Of a DNA stretch of 64,000 bases, positions 1 through 7,997 are shown in pieces. The stretch covers positions 744,001-808,000 of the forward strand of contig NZ_BMWC01000002.1 in assembly GCF_014651035.1 (NCBI RefSeq), read 5' to 3'. Position 1 is the first letter of the stretch. Each line of letters begins with the position of its first letter. The DNA comes from Streptomyces lomondensis. Its GTDB lineage: Bacteria; Actinomycetota; Actinomycetes; Streptomycetales; Streptomycetaceae. A program made the position numbers and the translations under genes. The notes under the pieces are model-generated. The model saw nothing but the letters and a program-made list of their open reading frames with translations. It did not search any database and was not told the origin of the DNA.

Positions 1-258
1 GTCGAAGGTGACGGCCCAGGGGTAGAGGAAGACGATCTCGATATCGAAGATGATGAAGAGCATCGCCGTCAGGTAGTACTTGATGGGGAAGCGCCCGCCG
101 CCGGCCGGCGTGGGGGTCGGCTCGATACCGCACTCGTAGGCCTCGAGCTTGGCCCGGTTGTACCGCTTGGGCCCGATCAACGTGGCCATGACCACGGAGA
201 AGATCGCAAAGCCTGCCCCGAGGGCTCCCAGTACGAGGATGGGCGCATAAGCGTTCAC
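1..258 (-). CDS. nuoA: NADH-quinone oxidoreductase subunit A, N-terminal 86 residues
   Basis: NuoA is a small membrane subunit of proton-pumping respiratory complex I, which passes electrons from NADH to menaquinone. The visible part starts at a GTG and reads NAYAPILVLGALG, then the family signature GPKRYNRAKLEAYECG, whose Cys sits in the conserved quinone-site loop, then the membrane helix LFIIFDIEIVFLYPW. Two of the usual three helices are visible, and the C-terminus lies beyond the window edge. It is the first gene of a leftward nuo operon that continues outside the window. The promoter should lie in the long gap shared with the divergent NlpC/P60 gene. The identification rests on near-invariant motifs and is secure. 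Confidence 0.95.
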   Translation of the reverse strand, partial: MNAYAPILVLGALGAGFAIFSVVMATLIGPKRYNRAKLEAYECGIEPTPTPAGGGRFPIKYYLTAMLFIIFDIEIVFLYPWAVTFD

Positions 259-416
259 CGCTCCTCGCTCCTCTCAGTCGGCACTGACTGCTGGCGGTTT
301 GCGTCGGACTCACATCCGCCCCGTCAGTCCCTCGAACCCCGCCTGTCCCGGCGAAGATCGGGAACATGTGAAGCAGGTCACAAGCCCAACCGCGTGCATC
401 TTATGCCCGACGCTCT

Positions 417-430
417 GTGATCTGCGACAC
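417..430. promoter_or_regulatory. CRP-like site in the nuoA / NlpC-P60 gap
   Basis: The sequence GTGATCTGCGACAC fits the Streptomyces Crp consensus GTG-N6-GNCAC exactly. It lies about 160 bp upstream of nuoA and about 580 bp upstream of the NlpC/P60 start. Several partial GTGATC half-sites surround it (about 449-535). Streptomyces Crp is known to control cell-wall hydrolase and germination genes. Binding here is an inference from the match alone. Confidence 0.4.
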
Positions 431-576
431 GGGGTATTGCACAAGCTTTGTGATCTCCACCACCTGACGATCGATCATGAAGTCGGATGAGCGGTGATCT
501 TCACACCCGAAGCGTCCGAGTGATCACCAGAGGTGACATTTTGGCTCGTCGGCGCAGGCTAGAGGGTGCGTCTCAA

Positions 577-629
577 TATCAAGAGAGTTCCCGTGCATGC
601 AAATTGGCGATGGACTCGATCTCTTGATA
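577..629. repeat. Perfect 10-bp inverted repeat with 33-bp spacer
   Basis: TATCAAGAGA at 577-586 is the exact reverse complement of TCTCTTGATA at 620-629. The left arm extends into a second small dyad, TCTCAATATCAAGAGA (571-586). These AT-rich elements stand out in a GC-rich gap. They could be paired operators for a dimeric regulator, a weak RNA hairpin, or both. No regulator can be named from the sequence. Confidence 0.5.
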
Positions 630-758
630 GAGGCGCGTTCACACCTTGGAGGAGGAAGGGAGGGGGGTGTGGACGCGTGCACGCGTTCACGATCTTCGCG
701 AGGCCGTGACCCGGTCGTGATCTACGCGCCGGGACGCGGCCGTCGCGGCAACCGTTCC

Positions 759-772
759 GTGACCTCCGTCAC
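759..772. promoter_or_regulatory. CRP-like site upstream of the NlpC/P60 gene
   Basis: GTGACCTCCGTCAC matches GTG-N6-GNCAC and is a near-perfect dyad (GTGAC/GTCAC). It lies about 240 bp upstream of the chosen NlpC/P60 start, in the same gap as the site at 417. Its symmetry makes it the better candidate of the two. Apart from these sites and the inverted repeat, the 259-1012 gap shows no plausible gene; the short open frames there lack start signals and composition bias. Confidence 0.45.
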
Positions 773-1012
773 ATGGATAAGAGGTTCATGAGAACGGGGC
801 TTGGCCATTCATCGCAACCAGTGGTAGGCGCGGGGCAATTCGGGCGTATTGATCAAAGACCGTGATCACAGGCCGGTTACGAGGCGCCCGCAATGTCCGT
901 TACGGCGTCAATAAAGGGCCTCGTTCGGGGGTTTTGGAGGCCCGATTGAGCAACTGTGGCGCAGCACACGTTTCTTGAAGATATGAAGGAGCCCCTGGTA
1001 CCGGTTATTCCC

Positions 1013-1822
1013 ATGTCCCACACCGCTCACATACGCAGCCACCGGAAACCCCGCCGCAGCGCGACCTCTGCGATCGCCATGCGTGCCGGAGTTGCCGGTG
1101 GCGTTCTCAGCATGGCAGCGGCGGGTGCGTCGGCCTCGGCGAACGCCGCCGAGCCGGTGACGCAGACCATCGAACTGCCCACCCTGACGGCCGATATGTC
1201 CGCTCAGGTCGCCCAGTCCGCGGCCGTCACGCAGCAGGCGGCCGCCGACTACGAGCTGCGCGCCGAGCGTGACGCCGCCGCCGCCGAGGCAGCCGCGGAG
1301 GCCAAGAAGGACCTCGCCGAGGCGAAGAAGAAGGCCGAGGCCAAGAAGAAGGCGGCCGAGGCCGCCCGCAAGGCCGCCGCCGAGCGCGCCGCGCGCAGCG
1401 CCGAGCGGGCCACGCTCTCCGCCTCCGCGTCGGCGTCCGCCTCGGCGTCGGTGTCGGCGCCCGCCAGCGGCAGCGTCGCGACCGTCATCGCCTTCCTGAA
1501 GGCCCAGGTGGGCGACGCCTACGTCATGGGCGCCACCGGTCCCAACGCCTGGGACTGCTCCTCCCTCGTGCAGGCCGCGTACAAGCAGGTTGGTGTGGAC
1601 CTGCCGCGCGTCTCGCAGGACCAGTCGATGGCCGGCACCGAGGTCTCGCTGTCCAACCTCCAGGTCGGCGACATCCTGTACTGGGGTGGCAAGGGCTCCG
1701 CGTACCACGTGGGTGTCTACATCGGGGACGGCAAGTACCTGGACGCGGCCAACCCCTCCAAGGGCGTCGTCATCCAGGACCTGTCGGGCTACCCGGCGTC
1801 GGGCGCGGTGCGCGTCCTCTGA
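1013..1822 (+). CDS. Secreted NlpC/P60 peptidoglycan endopeptidase
   Basis: This 269-aa protein is predicted to cleave peptide stems of peptidoglycan outside the cell. A basic N-terminus and hydrophobic stretch give a signal peptide ending near residue 46 (ASANAAEP). A central Ala/Lys/Glu-rich region (about 75-140) should form a long coiled coil, followed by an Ala/Ser linker. The C-terminal NlpC/P60 domain (about 157-269) carries the catalytic Cys182 in WDCSSLVQ and His232 in YHVGVYIGDGK. The ATG start is preferred because it gives a standard signal peptide; an in-frame GTG at 956 would add 19 residues. The gene is divergent from nuoA and likely regulated from the long upstream gap. It resembles the S. 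coelicolor SCO4561 type hydrolase (recollection, not a search). Confidence 0.9.
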   Translation: MSHTAHIRSHRKPRRSATSAIAMRAGVAGGVLSMAAAGASASANAAEPVTQTIELPTLTADMSAQVAQSAAVTQQAAADYELRAERDAAAAEAAAEAKKDLAEAKKKAEAKKKAAEAARKAAAERAARSAERATLSASASASASASVSAPASGSVATVIAFLKAQVGDAYVMGATGPNAWDCSSLVQAAYKQVGVDLPRVSQDQSMAGTEVSLSNLQVGDILYWGGKGSAYHVGVYIGDGKYLDAANPSKGVVIQDLSGYPASGAVRVL

Positions 1823-1843
1823 CATAAACGCACATACGGGTCA

Positions 1844-1876
1844 GAGGGCCGCTGCCGCTCGGGGGCAACGGCCCTC
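1844..1876. terminator. Hairpin terminator between convergent genes
   Basis: GAGGGCCG and CGGCCCTC form a perfect 8-bp stem, extended inward by TGCC/GGCA after one mismatch. It lies 22 bp after the NlpC/P60 stop and before the convergent oxidoreductase stop at 1936, so it may act on both strands. No T-run follows, as is usual in Streptomyces. Confidence 0.6.
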
Positions 1877-1935
1877 CCGGCCTGTCCGAGGGACCCCGGT
1901 ATGGCTTCAAGGCCCTCCAGGGCCCCGCAGGGCGC

Positions 1936-3786
1936 CTAGCCGACGTCGAACGTGTTCGGCAGCCCCAGCCGGTACCGCAGGTCGTCCACGCGCTTCAGGG
2001 GCTCCAACTCCGGCGGCCGGTACAGCTCCCACACCCGGCAGCGCTCGATGTCCGAATCATCCGCATCCAGCAGGGCGTTGACGGCGAGTCGCGCGGACTC
2101 GTTGGCGCCCTCCATCGACGCGAGGTCGACGTCGGTGCGGACGTAGTCGCCCGCGAGGAAGAAGTTGGGCACCTTCGTGCGGGCCGTCGGGCGGTTGTGG
2201 AGCGTGCCCGTGGGGTGGACGAGGAGCTGCTCGCGGTTGCGCGGGTCGGGGCCGCCCAGGCCCGTCACCGCCGGGTCCATGAACCAGCCCAGCCGGTCCT
2301 CGTCCCGCAGGGTCGTCCTGCCGGCGTCGTTCAGCCCGTCCTTCAGCTGCGCCCAGAGCTCGGCGACGACCTCCTCCTTCGTGCACTCCTTGGCCGTCTT
2401 GCCGTACAGGATGCCGCGCTTGTCCCATTCCGAGATGATCGCGGAGAGGCAGTCGCGGGCCTGCCCGTCGCCGTAGTCGCGCGGGAAGTCCCGTCCGTCC
2501 CAGAACTGGGCCTGGCCTATGGCCGTCACCGACCAGGGCGAGTCGAGGCAGTTGACGTGGCCGTGCACGACCGGGGTCGGGGTGCGCAGGTAGAACATCA
2601 CGCCGGTCATCCAGTCGGTCTGGAGCGCGTCGCACCGGGCGAGCTGCGGGTCGGCGGCGCGCAAGGCCCGGCCCCAGGTGAGGCGGGCGTGTTCGACTGG
2701 CAGGGCGCTGACGTAGTGGTCGGCGGTGACCACGCGCTCCGGGCCGCCGTCCCGTGGCGAGACGCGTACGCCGGTCACGCGGCCCTCGCCGTAGAGGACC
2801 TCGTGGACCTGGGTGCCGAGGGCGAACTCGACGCCGAGGGAGCGCAGGTGCCGCTCCCAGGGGTCGATCCAGGCCTCGCTCGTGGGGGCGTTCAGGACGC
2901 GGTCGACGTCGGCGTCGGGGCCGTCCATGCCGCGGCCGAGCAGGCCCCACAGCAGCAGCGCCTCGATGATGACCCGGCCGACGGTCCTGGTGGACGCCAC
3001 CTCCGCGCGGGTGGCGACTAGGTTGCGGGTCTGGCCGATGCCGAGGACCGTGCGGTACTCCTCGCTCATCTCCTCGGCGCGGATGAAGTCCCACCAGGCG
3101 ACCTTCTCCCACTGGCCCTCGCGGCGGGCCTCGCAGCTGGTGAGGTGGACGAGGAGGCGGTTGGCGAAGTAGGCGGCCTCGTGGGCGGGCAGGCGGGTGC
3201 CGAGGTCGAGGACGGAGAGGATCTGGTCGCGGATCCAGGACGGGGTGAGGTCGCCGGGGCGGGGCGGGGTGGTGGCGCGCCGGAGGGGGAAGTGCAGGTC
3301 CGGGCGGCCCGAGCCGCGGGCGAACAGCGCCTCGGTGCCGGAGCGGAGGTTGCCGCGGACGCCGTCGGCGTTGCCGGCGAAGGGTATGCGGCGCATGGTG
3401 TCCGGGAGGTTCCGGTAGAAGCCGGGGAAGAAGCGGAAGCCGTGCTCGCCGGGGAGCGGTCTGCGGCCGCCGGTGCCCGTGCCCGGGACGTCCATCGAGC
3501 GGGCCTTGCCGCCGAGGGCGTCGTAGTACTCGTAGACGGTGACGGCGTAGCCGCGCTCGGCGAGTTCCTGGGCGGCGCTGAGGCCGGAGACGCCGCCGCC
3601 GAGGACGGCGACGCGCTTGCCGGCGGAGGCGGGCCCGGCGCTCGCGGCGCCGACGCCCGGCCCCAAGGCCACGCCGACGCCCGGGCCTAAGGCCACGGCG
3701 CCCGCCGCTCCCCCGGTCGCGGCGAGGAAGCGTCTGCGGGAGTGGCCGGACTGCTCCTGGGACTGCTGCGCGTGTTCTGTTGTCAT
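1936..3786 (-). CDS. Tat-exported FAD-dependent amine oxidase/desaturase-like oxidoreductase
   Basis: A 616-aa flavoprotein of the amine oxidase/phytoene desaturase superfamily. Residues 16-21 (SRRRFL) with the following hydrophobic stretch form a twin-arginine signal, so the folded FAD enzyme is probably exported. The FAD Rossmann motif VLGGGVSGLSAAQEL follows at about 61-75. The region LGGKARSM and the C-terminal FLAGDYVRTDVDLASMEGA are the second FAD-binding signature of this superfamily. The overall pattern recalls hydroxysqualene dehydroxylase (HpnE) and carotenoid desaturases, but the substrate cannot be read from sequence. The ATG at 3786 was chosen for the Tat signal; an ATG at 3816 is possible. 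The next gene upstream on the same strand is the geranylgeranyl-reductase-like gene, so an isoprenoid-quinone role is possible. Confidence 0.8.
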   Translation of the reverse strand: MTTEHAQQSQEQSGHSRRRFLAATGGAAGAVALGPGVGVALGPGVGAASAGPASAGKRVAVLGGGVSGLSAAQELAERGYAVTVYEYYDALGGKARSMDVPGTGTGGRRPLPGEHGFRFFPGFYRNLPDTMRRIPFAGNADGVRGNLRSGTEALFARGSGRPDLHFPLRRATTPPRPGDLTPSWIRDQILSVLDLGTRLPAHEAAYFANRLLVHLTSCEARREGQWEKVAWWDFIRAEEMSEEYRTVLGIGQTRNLVATRAEVASTRTVGRVIIEALLLWGLLGRGMDGPDADVDRVLNAPTSEAWIDPWERHLRSLGVEFALGTQVHEVLYGEGRVTGVRVSPRDGGPERVVTADHYVSALPVEHARLTWGRALRAADPQLARCDALQTDWMTGVMFYLRTPTPVVHGHVNCLDSPWSVTAIGQAQFWDGRDFPRDYGDGQARDCLSAIISEWDKRGILYGKTAKECTKEEVVAELWAQLKDGLNDAGRTTLRDEDRLGWFMDPAVTGLGGPDPRNREQLLVHPTGTLHNRPTARTKVPNFFLAGDYVRTDVDLASMEGANESARLAVNALLDADDSDIERCRVWELYRPPELEPLKRVDDLRYRLGLPNTFDVG

Positions 3787-3846
3787 GAGCACGGAGGGTA
3801 GGGAGGGGCTTCCCATGCCGGAAGCCCGGTTCCCGCCAGCCGTGGG

Positions 3847-5139
3847 TCAGGCCTTCGGCGCCACCTTGCTCAGCCCGTTGATGATGCGGTCCATCGCGTC
3901 GCCGCCGGTCGGGTCGGTGAGGTTCGCCAGGAGCTTCAGCGTGAACTTCATCAGCAGGGGGTGCGTGAGACCGCGCTGCGCGGCGATCTGCATGACCTTC
4001 GGGTTGCCGATGAGCTTCACGAAGGCGCGGCCCAGCGTGTAGTAGCCGCCGTAGGTGTCCTTGAGGACCTGCGGGTAGCGCTGGAGGGCCATCTCGCGCC
4101 CGGCGGGCGTCGCGCGGGCGTGCGCCTGGACGATGACGTCGGCGGCGATCTGGCCGGATTCCATGGCGTAGGCGATGCCCTCGCCGTTGAAGGGGTTCAC
4201 CAGGCCGCCGGCGTCGCCGACCAGCAGCAGGCCCTTGGTGTAGTGCGGCTGGCGGTTGAAGGCCATGGGCAGCGCGGCGCCGCGGATGGGCCCGGTCATG
4301 TTGTCCGGGGTGTAGCCCCAGTCCTCCGGCATGGACGCGCACCAGGCCTTCAGGACCTCGCGCCAGTCCAGCTCCTTGAAGGAGTCGGAGGTGTTGAGCA
4401 CGCCCAGGCCGACGTTGGAGGTGCCGTCGCCCATGCCGAAGATCCAGCCGTAGCCCGGCAGCAGGCGGTCCTGGGCGCCGCGGCGGTCCCACAGTTCGAG
4501 CCAGGACTCCAGGTAGTCGTCCTCGTGCCGCGGGCTGGTGAAGTACGTCCGCACCGCGACACCCATCGGGCGGTCCTCGCGGCGGTGCAGGCCCATCGCG
4601 AGGGACAGCCGGGTGGAGTTGCCGTCGGCGGCCACGACGAGCGGCGCGTGGAAGGTGACCTCGCGCTTCTCCTCGCCGAGCTTGGCGTGCACACCGGTGA
4701 TCCGGCCCGTGCGGTCGTCGATGATCGGCGCGCCCACGTTGCACTTCTCGAACAGCCGGGCGCCGGCCTTCTGGGCCTGCCGGGCGAGCTGCTCGTCGAA
4801 GTCGTCGCGCTTGCGGACCAGTCCGTAGTCGGGGAAGGAGGCGAGGTCCGGCCAGTCGAGCTGGAGCCGCACCCCGCCGCCGATGATCCGCAGGCCCTTG
4901 TTGCGCAGCCAGCCGGCCTCCTGGGAGATGTCGACGCCCATCGCCACCAGCTGCTTGACGGCGCGCGGGGTCAGGCCGTCGCCGCAGACCTTCTCCCGGG
5001 GGAACTCGGTCTTCTCCAGCAGGAGGACGTCGAGTCCCGCCTTGGCGAGGTGGTAGGCGGTGGTGGAGCCGGCCGGCCCCGCGCCCACGACGATCACATC
5101 GGCGGTGTTCTCGGAGAGGGGCTCGGTCACGACGGTCAC
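3847..5139 (-). CDS. Geranylgeranyl reductase family flavoprotein, probable menaquinone side-chain reductase
   Basis: The 430-aa protein has an N-terminal FAD Rossmann motif (VIVVGAGPAGSTTAYHLAKAG, from about residue 15), the family signature EKVCGDGLTPRAV, and the second FAD motif LLLVGDAGGLVNPFNGEGI. Family members reduce prenyl double bonds of geranylgeranyl lipids or of menaquinone (MenJ type). The neighbouring menG, mqnC and nuo genes make partial saturation of the menaquinone tail the likeliest job, since Streptomyces have MK-9 with hydrogenated isoprene units. The GTG start has a good GGGGGAG ribosome site. It sits 60 bp upstream of the oxidoreductase on the same strand, and the two may be co-transcribed. 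The exact substrate is inferred from context. Confidence 0.85.
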   Translation of the reverse strand: MTVVTEPLSENTADVIVVGAGPAGSTTAYHLAKAGLDVLLLEKTEFPREKVCGDGLTPRAVKQLVAMGVDISQEAGWLRNKGLRIIGGGVRLQLDWPDLASFPDYGLVRKRDDFDEQLARQAQKAGARLFEKCNVGAPIIDDRTGRITGVHAKLGEEKREVTFHAPLVVAADGNSTRLSLAMGLHRREDRPMGVAVRTYFTSPRHEDDYLESWLELWDRRGAQDRLLPGYGWIFGMGDGTSNVGLGVLNTSDSFKELDWREVLKAWCASMPEDWGYTPDNMTGPIRGAALPMAFNRQPHYTKGLLLVGDAGGLVNPFNGEGIAYAMESGQIAADVIVQAHARATPAGREMALQRYPQVLKDTYGGYYTLGRAFVKLIGNPKVMQIAAQRGLTHPLLMKFTLKLLANLTDPTGGDAMDRIINGLSKVAPKA

Positions 5140-5236
5140 GGCGGGATCTCCCCCAGTTCGAAATCTGCGTGCCGACCGGCACAGGACATGGGCAGTCTAT
5201 GCAGCGGCATTCATCACCCGGCTGAAGGGCTGCCCC

Positions 5237-5761
5237 GTGAACCGAGCTCTCCCCGCTGTGCGGCTGCGCGTCCCCACCCATGAGGACGCGTTCGCCTGGC
5301 ACCGGCTCTTCGACGACCCGGACGTCATGGAGTACCAGGGCGGCAGGGCCGCGGAGTTGTCGGTGTACGAGGAGCTCACCGCACGGCAGCGCCGGCACGA
5401 CGCGGAGCTGGGGTTCTGCCTGTGGACCGTGCTCGACGGGTCCGGGCAGGTCATCGGCTTCACCGGGGCCCAGCCGTGGGAGCGGGAGTGGGGCCCGGCG
5501 GGCGAGATCGAGATCGGCTGGCGGCTGGGGCGGGAGCACTGGGGCAGGGGGTACGTCACCGCCGCCGCGCGGCAGACGCTGGAGCGGGTGCGGGCGGCCG
5601 GCGTACCGGGCGTCGTCGCGCTGGTCGACGCCCGCAACAGCCGGTCCATCGCGGTGACGCGGCGACTCGGGATGCGCCTCGCCCAGACGCTCACGACGCC
5701 GGCGTCGGACCGGGCCGGGCACTGCTACCGGCTCGACCTCCCCGTCGGCGACGCACAGTAA
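5237..5761 (+). CDS. GNAT family N-acetyltransferase (RimJ/RimL-like)
   Basis: A 174-aa acetyl-CoA-dependent transferase. The beginning RLRVPTHEDAFAWHRLFDDP is typical of the RimJ/RimL subgroup. Motif A of the GNAT fold is visible as EIEIGWRLGREHWGRGY, and the later NSRSIAVTRRLGMRL matches the conserved helix that packs on the pantetheine arm. The GTG start follows GAAGGG at a usable distance; longer in-frame starts would run into the divergent reductase promoter. It is divergent from the reductase gene with about 100 bp between starts. The substrate (ribosomal protein or small amine) is unknown. Confidence 0.85.
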   Translation: MNRALPAVRLRVPTHEDAFAWHRLFDDPDVMEYQGGRAAELSVYEELTARQRRHDAELGFCLWTVLDGSGQVIGFTGAQPWEREWGPAGEIEIGWRLGREHWGRGYVTAAARQTLERVRAAGVPGVVALVDARNSRSIAVTRRLGMRLAQTLTTPASDRAGHCYRLDLPVGDAQ

Positions 5762-5844
5762 TCGACTGTCACAGAAAGACATCTTTCGCTTCCGGCCGGT
5801 GCGGGGCGGGAGTTACCCTTCCTGTACCGCTGGGGGTGACATCT

Positions 5845-6183
5845 GTGCACATATCCCGCAAGACACCCGAAGTGCGCGTACCGCATCTGGTCGGTCTGAT
5901 GGCCGTGGACGCGCGCGAGACGGCCCGGGCGCGGGGGCTGTTCCTCAACGCGCCGGACCGGCCCGACTTCCACCTCGCCGTCGTCGACTACGTCGTACGC
6001 CAGTACCCGCAGCCCGGCGCCGAGGTGCCGCGGGACTCGATGGTCTACGTGTGGTTCGACTTCGGCCCGGGCGAGGGCGGCGGGGGCGTGCACGAGCCGC
6101 GCCTCCCGCGACCGCCGAGGGGCGGACTCCAGCGGGAGCTGGACGAGCCGGGCGACCCGTCCATGGTCCCCAGCTCGCCGTAA
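5845..6183 (+). CDS. Small PASTA-domain protein
   Basis: This 112-aa protein has one PASTA-like domain at about residues 8-70: VRVPHLVGLMAVDARETARA, then the pattern VVRQYPQPGAEVPRDSMVYVW. PASTA domains in Ser/Thr kinases and penicillin-binding proteins bind peptidoglycan fragments. Here there is no kinase, signal peptide or membrane helix, so the protein looks cytoplasmic and its ligand is unclear. The tail (from about 75) is Gly/Pro-rich and probably disordered. The GTG start follows a GGGGGT ribosome site. Its stop is 6 bp from the convergent menG stop. Confidence 0.7.
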   Translation: MHISRKTPEVRVPHLVGLMAVDARETARARGLFLNAPDRPDFHLAVVDYVVRQYPQPGAEVPRDSMVYVWFDFGPGEGGGGVHEPRLPRPPRGGLQRELDEPGDPSMVPSSP

Positions 6184-6189
6184 GCGCCC

Positions 6190-6885
6190 TCAGGCCTCCT
6201 TGAAGCCCCGGTGCAGGGCCACGATCCCGCCGCTCAGGTTGCGCCAGGCCACCCGCGACCAGCCGGCCTTGCCCAGGCGCTCCGCCAGGGCGGGCTGGTC
6301 GGGCCAGGCGCGGATGGACTCGGCGAGGTAGACGTAGGCGTCGGGGTTGGAGGACACGGCCCGGGCGACCGGCGGCAGGGCGCGCATCAGGTACTCGGTG
6401 TAGACCGTGCGGAACGGCGCCCACGTCGGGTGCGAGAACTCGCAGATCACGATCCGCCCGCCGGGCCGGGTCACCCGCTGCATCTCCCTGAGGGCGGCGT
6501 CCGTGTCCTGCACGTTGCGCAGCCCGAAGGAGATGGTGACGGCGTCGAAGGTGTCGTCCCGGAAGGGGAGCCGCGTCGCGTCGCCGGCGGTGTACGGCAG
6601 CCAGGGCTGCCGCTGCTTGCCGACCTTGAGCATGCCCTGGGAGAAGTCGCACGGGACGACGTAGGCACCGGTGCGGGCGAAGGGCAGCGAGGAGGTGCCC
6701 GTGCCCGCCGCCAGGTCGAGGATCCTCTGCGCGGGCCGCGCGTCGACGGCCTTGGCGACCTCCTTGCGCCATCGCCGGTCCTGGCCGAGGGACAGCACGT
6801 CGTTGGTCAGGTCGTACCGTTCCGCCACGTCGTCGAACATCGAGGCGACTTCGTGCGGCTGCTTGTCCAGGGATGCGCGGGTCAC
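6190..6885 (-). CDS. menG: Demethylmenaquinone methyltransferase
   Basis: The 231-aa protein is the final enzyme of menaquinone synthesis, moving a methyl group from S-adenosylmethionine to demethylmenaquinone. The N-terminus [20 protein letters not shown] is the UbiE/MenG signature. The SAM-binding motif DLAAGTGT is at residues 57-64, and the second family signature [16 protein letters not shown] follows, then [15 protein letters not shown]. Length matches the family. The GTG start gives the correct N-terminus; a longer in-frame extension is ruled out by the family length and the neighbouring gene. It joins mqnC and the reductase gene in a loose menaquinone cluster. Confidence 0.93.
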   Translation of the reverse strand: MTRASLDKQPHEVASMFDDVAERYDLTNDVLSLGQDRRWRKEVAKAVDARPAQRILDLAAGTGTSSLPFARTGAYVVPCDFSQGMLKVGKQRQPWLPYTAGDATRLPFRDDTFDAVTISFGLRNVQDTDAALREMQRVTRPGGRIVICEFSHPTWAPFRTVYTEYLMRALPPVARAVSSNPDAYVYLAESIRAWPDQPALAERLGKAGWSRVAWRNLSGGIVALHRGFKEA

Positions 6886-6908
6886 GGGCCCATTCTTGCA
6901 GCACGCCG

Positions 6909-7997
6909 TCACGGCAGGAGCCTGGGCTTCCGCCGCGCCGCCACGTCCTCCACCCATCCGCACAGCAGCACGAACACCGCGATCAGCACCCAGCCCACGC
7001 CGAACAGGAACCACTGGCTGTCCAGCGGCAGGTACGCCTCGAAGGCGGGCACGTCCCAGAACCGGTCGATCAGCGGTACGGCGAGGACGAGCGCGATCTC
7101 GTGCCAGAGGTAGATCGTGACGGCCCGCGCGTTGAAGACGGTCACGAGCCGGTCGAGGCGCCGGAACCGGGCGAGCCCGGCGAAGTCGGTCCGGAAGCGG
7201 GCCTTCGCGTACATCAGCAGCGTCACGAACCCGGCCGACCAGAAGGCCTGCGCGAGCGGGTTCTCGTCGAGGTCGTACGTGCCGTACTCGGCCTGGTGCG
7301 CGAGGGCGTACCAGCCGCCGAACGCGAGGGCGCCCAGCGCGAGCGGGACCACCGCGGCGGGCTTCAGCCGGGCCAGGACGCCGTCCTCGTGCGCGAAGCC
7401 GAGGAGCCAGCAGCACAGGAAGGTCGCCAGGTCCCACAGCGCGGCACCGAGCCGGTCGTCCGGCGGCTGCCAGGCGTACTGGAGAGCCAGGACCGGGATC
7501 AGGGACGCCAGCAGTACAGGGACGGGCGCGAGCCGGAAGAGCCGCAGCAGGAGCGGGGAGAGGAGCACGAACCACAGGTAGGTCCGCAGGTACCAGAGGA
7601 TCTCCCAGGCCTGCTCGCCCCAGGCGCTGCCCGGCGGGTCGCCGAGCGGCACGATCCAGTAGACGATCTGCCAACCGGGCATCCAGCCGTGCACCAGCAT
7701 CGCGCCGACCACGAAGACGCCCCAGAACCAGAAGGGCGGCAGCAGCCGGCGGACCCGGGATCCGATCACCGTGGGCGCCGGGCGCCGGAGGGACCGCGCC
7801 ATCAGGGTGCCGGCCAGGCCGAACATGACCCCCATGGACGGGAAGACCAGTCCGGCCCAGGCCCAGCCGAAGGTGTGGTACGCGACGACGCGGACCAGGG
7901 CGACCGCGCGGAGGGTGTCGAAGTAGCGGTCGCGGCGGGCCGGCGCCGTCGTGCGGATCCGGTCCGCGACCACCGCGCCCTTGCTGTGCGCCCCCAT
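6909..7997 (-). CDS. Membrane acyltransferase (acyltransferase 3 family)
   Basis: A 362-aa multi-helix membrane protein of the acyltransferase-3 family, which adds acyl groups to sugars and cell-wall glycans. The N-terminal motif [20 protein letters not shown] contains the characteristic R and H of the active-site helix. About ten hydrophobic segments follow, including [13 protein letters not shown] and [20 protein letters not shown]. The start ATG overlaps the stop of the upstream deacetylase/glycosyltransferase by one base (TGATG), so the two are translationally coupled. The pair may modify an extracellular polysaccharide: one protein polymerises and deacetylates, the other acylates. Confidence 0.8.
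   Translation of the reverse strand: MGAHSKGAVVADRIRTTAPARRDRYFDTLRAVALVRVVAYHTFGWAWAGLVFPSMGVMFGLAGTLMARSLRRPAPTVIGSRVRRLLPPFWFWGVFVVGAMLVHGWMPGWQIVYWIVPLGDPPGSAWGEQAWEILWYLRTYLWFVLLSPLLLRLFRLAPVPVLLASLIPVLALQYAWQPPDDRLGAALWDLATFLCCWLLGFAHEDGVLARLKPAAVVPLALGALAFGGWYALAHQAEYGTYDLDENPLAQAFWSAGFVTLLMYAKARFRTDFAGLARFRRLDRLVTVFNARAVTIYLWHEIALVLAVPLIDRFWDVPAFEAYLPLDSQWFLFGVGWVLIAVFVLLCGWVEDVAARRKPRLLP

Noticed and set aside
299..791. Two short rightward ORFs (299-490 and 597-791) in the nuoA/NlpC gap
   Set aside because: No ribosome sites, no codon-position GC bias, and they overlap likely regulatory elements.
830..1012. ydaO (c-di-AMP) riboswitch upstream of the NlpC/P60 gene
   Set aside because: Such riboswitches precede some Streptomyces wall hydrolase genes, but I could not find the conserved core elements here.
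2057..5782. 1241-codon open frame on the minus strand across two oxidoreductase genes
   Set aside because: Arg/Pro-rich shadow frame of the real genes in high-GC DNA; the proper frames carry FAD motifs.
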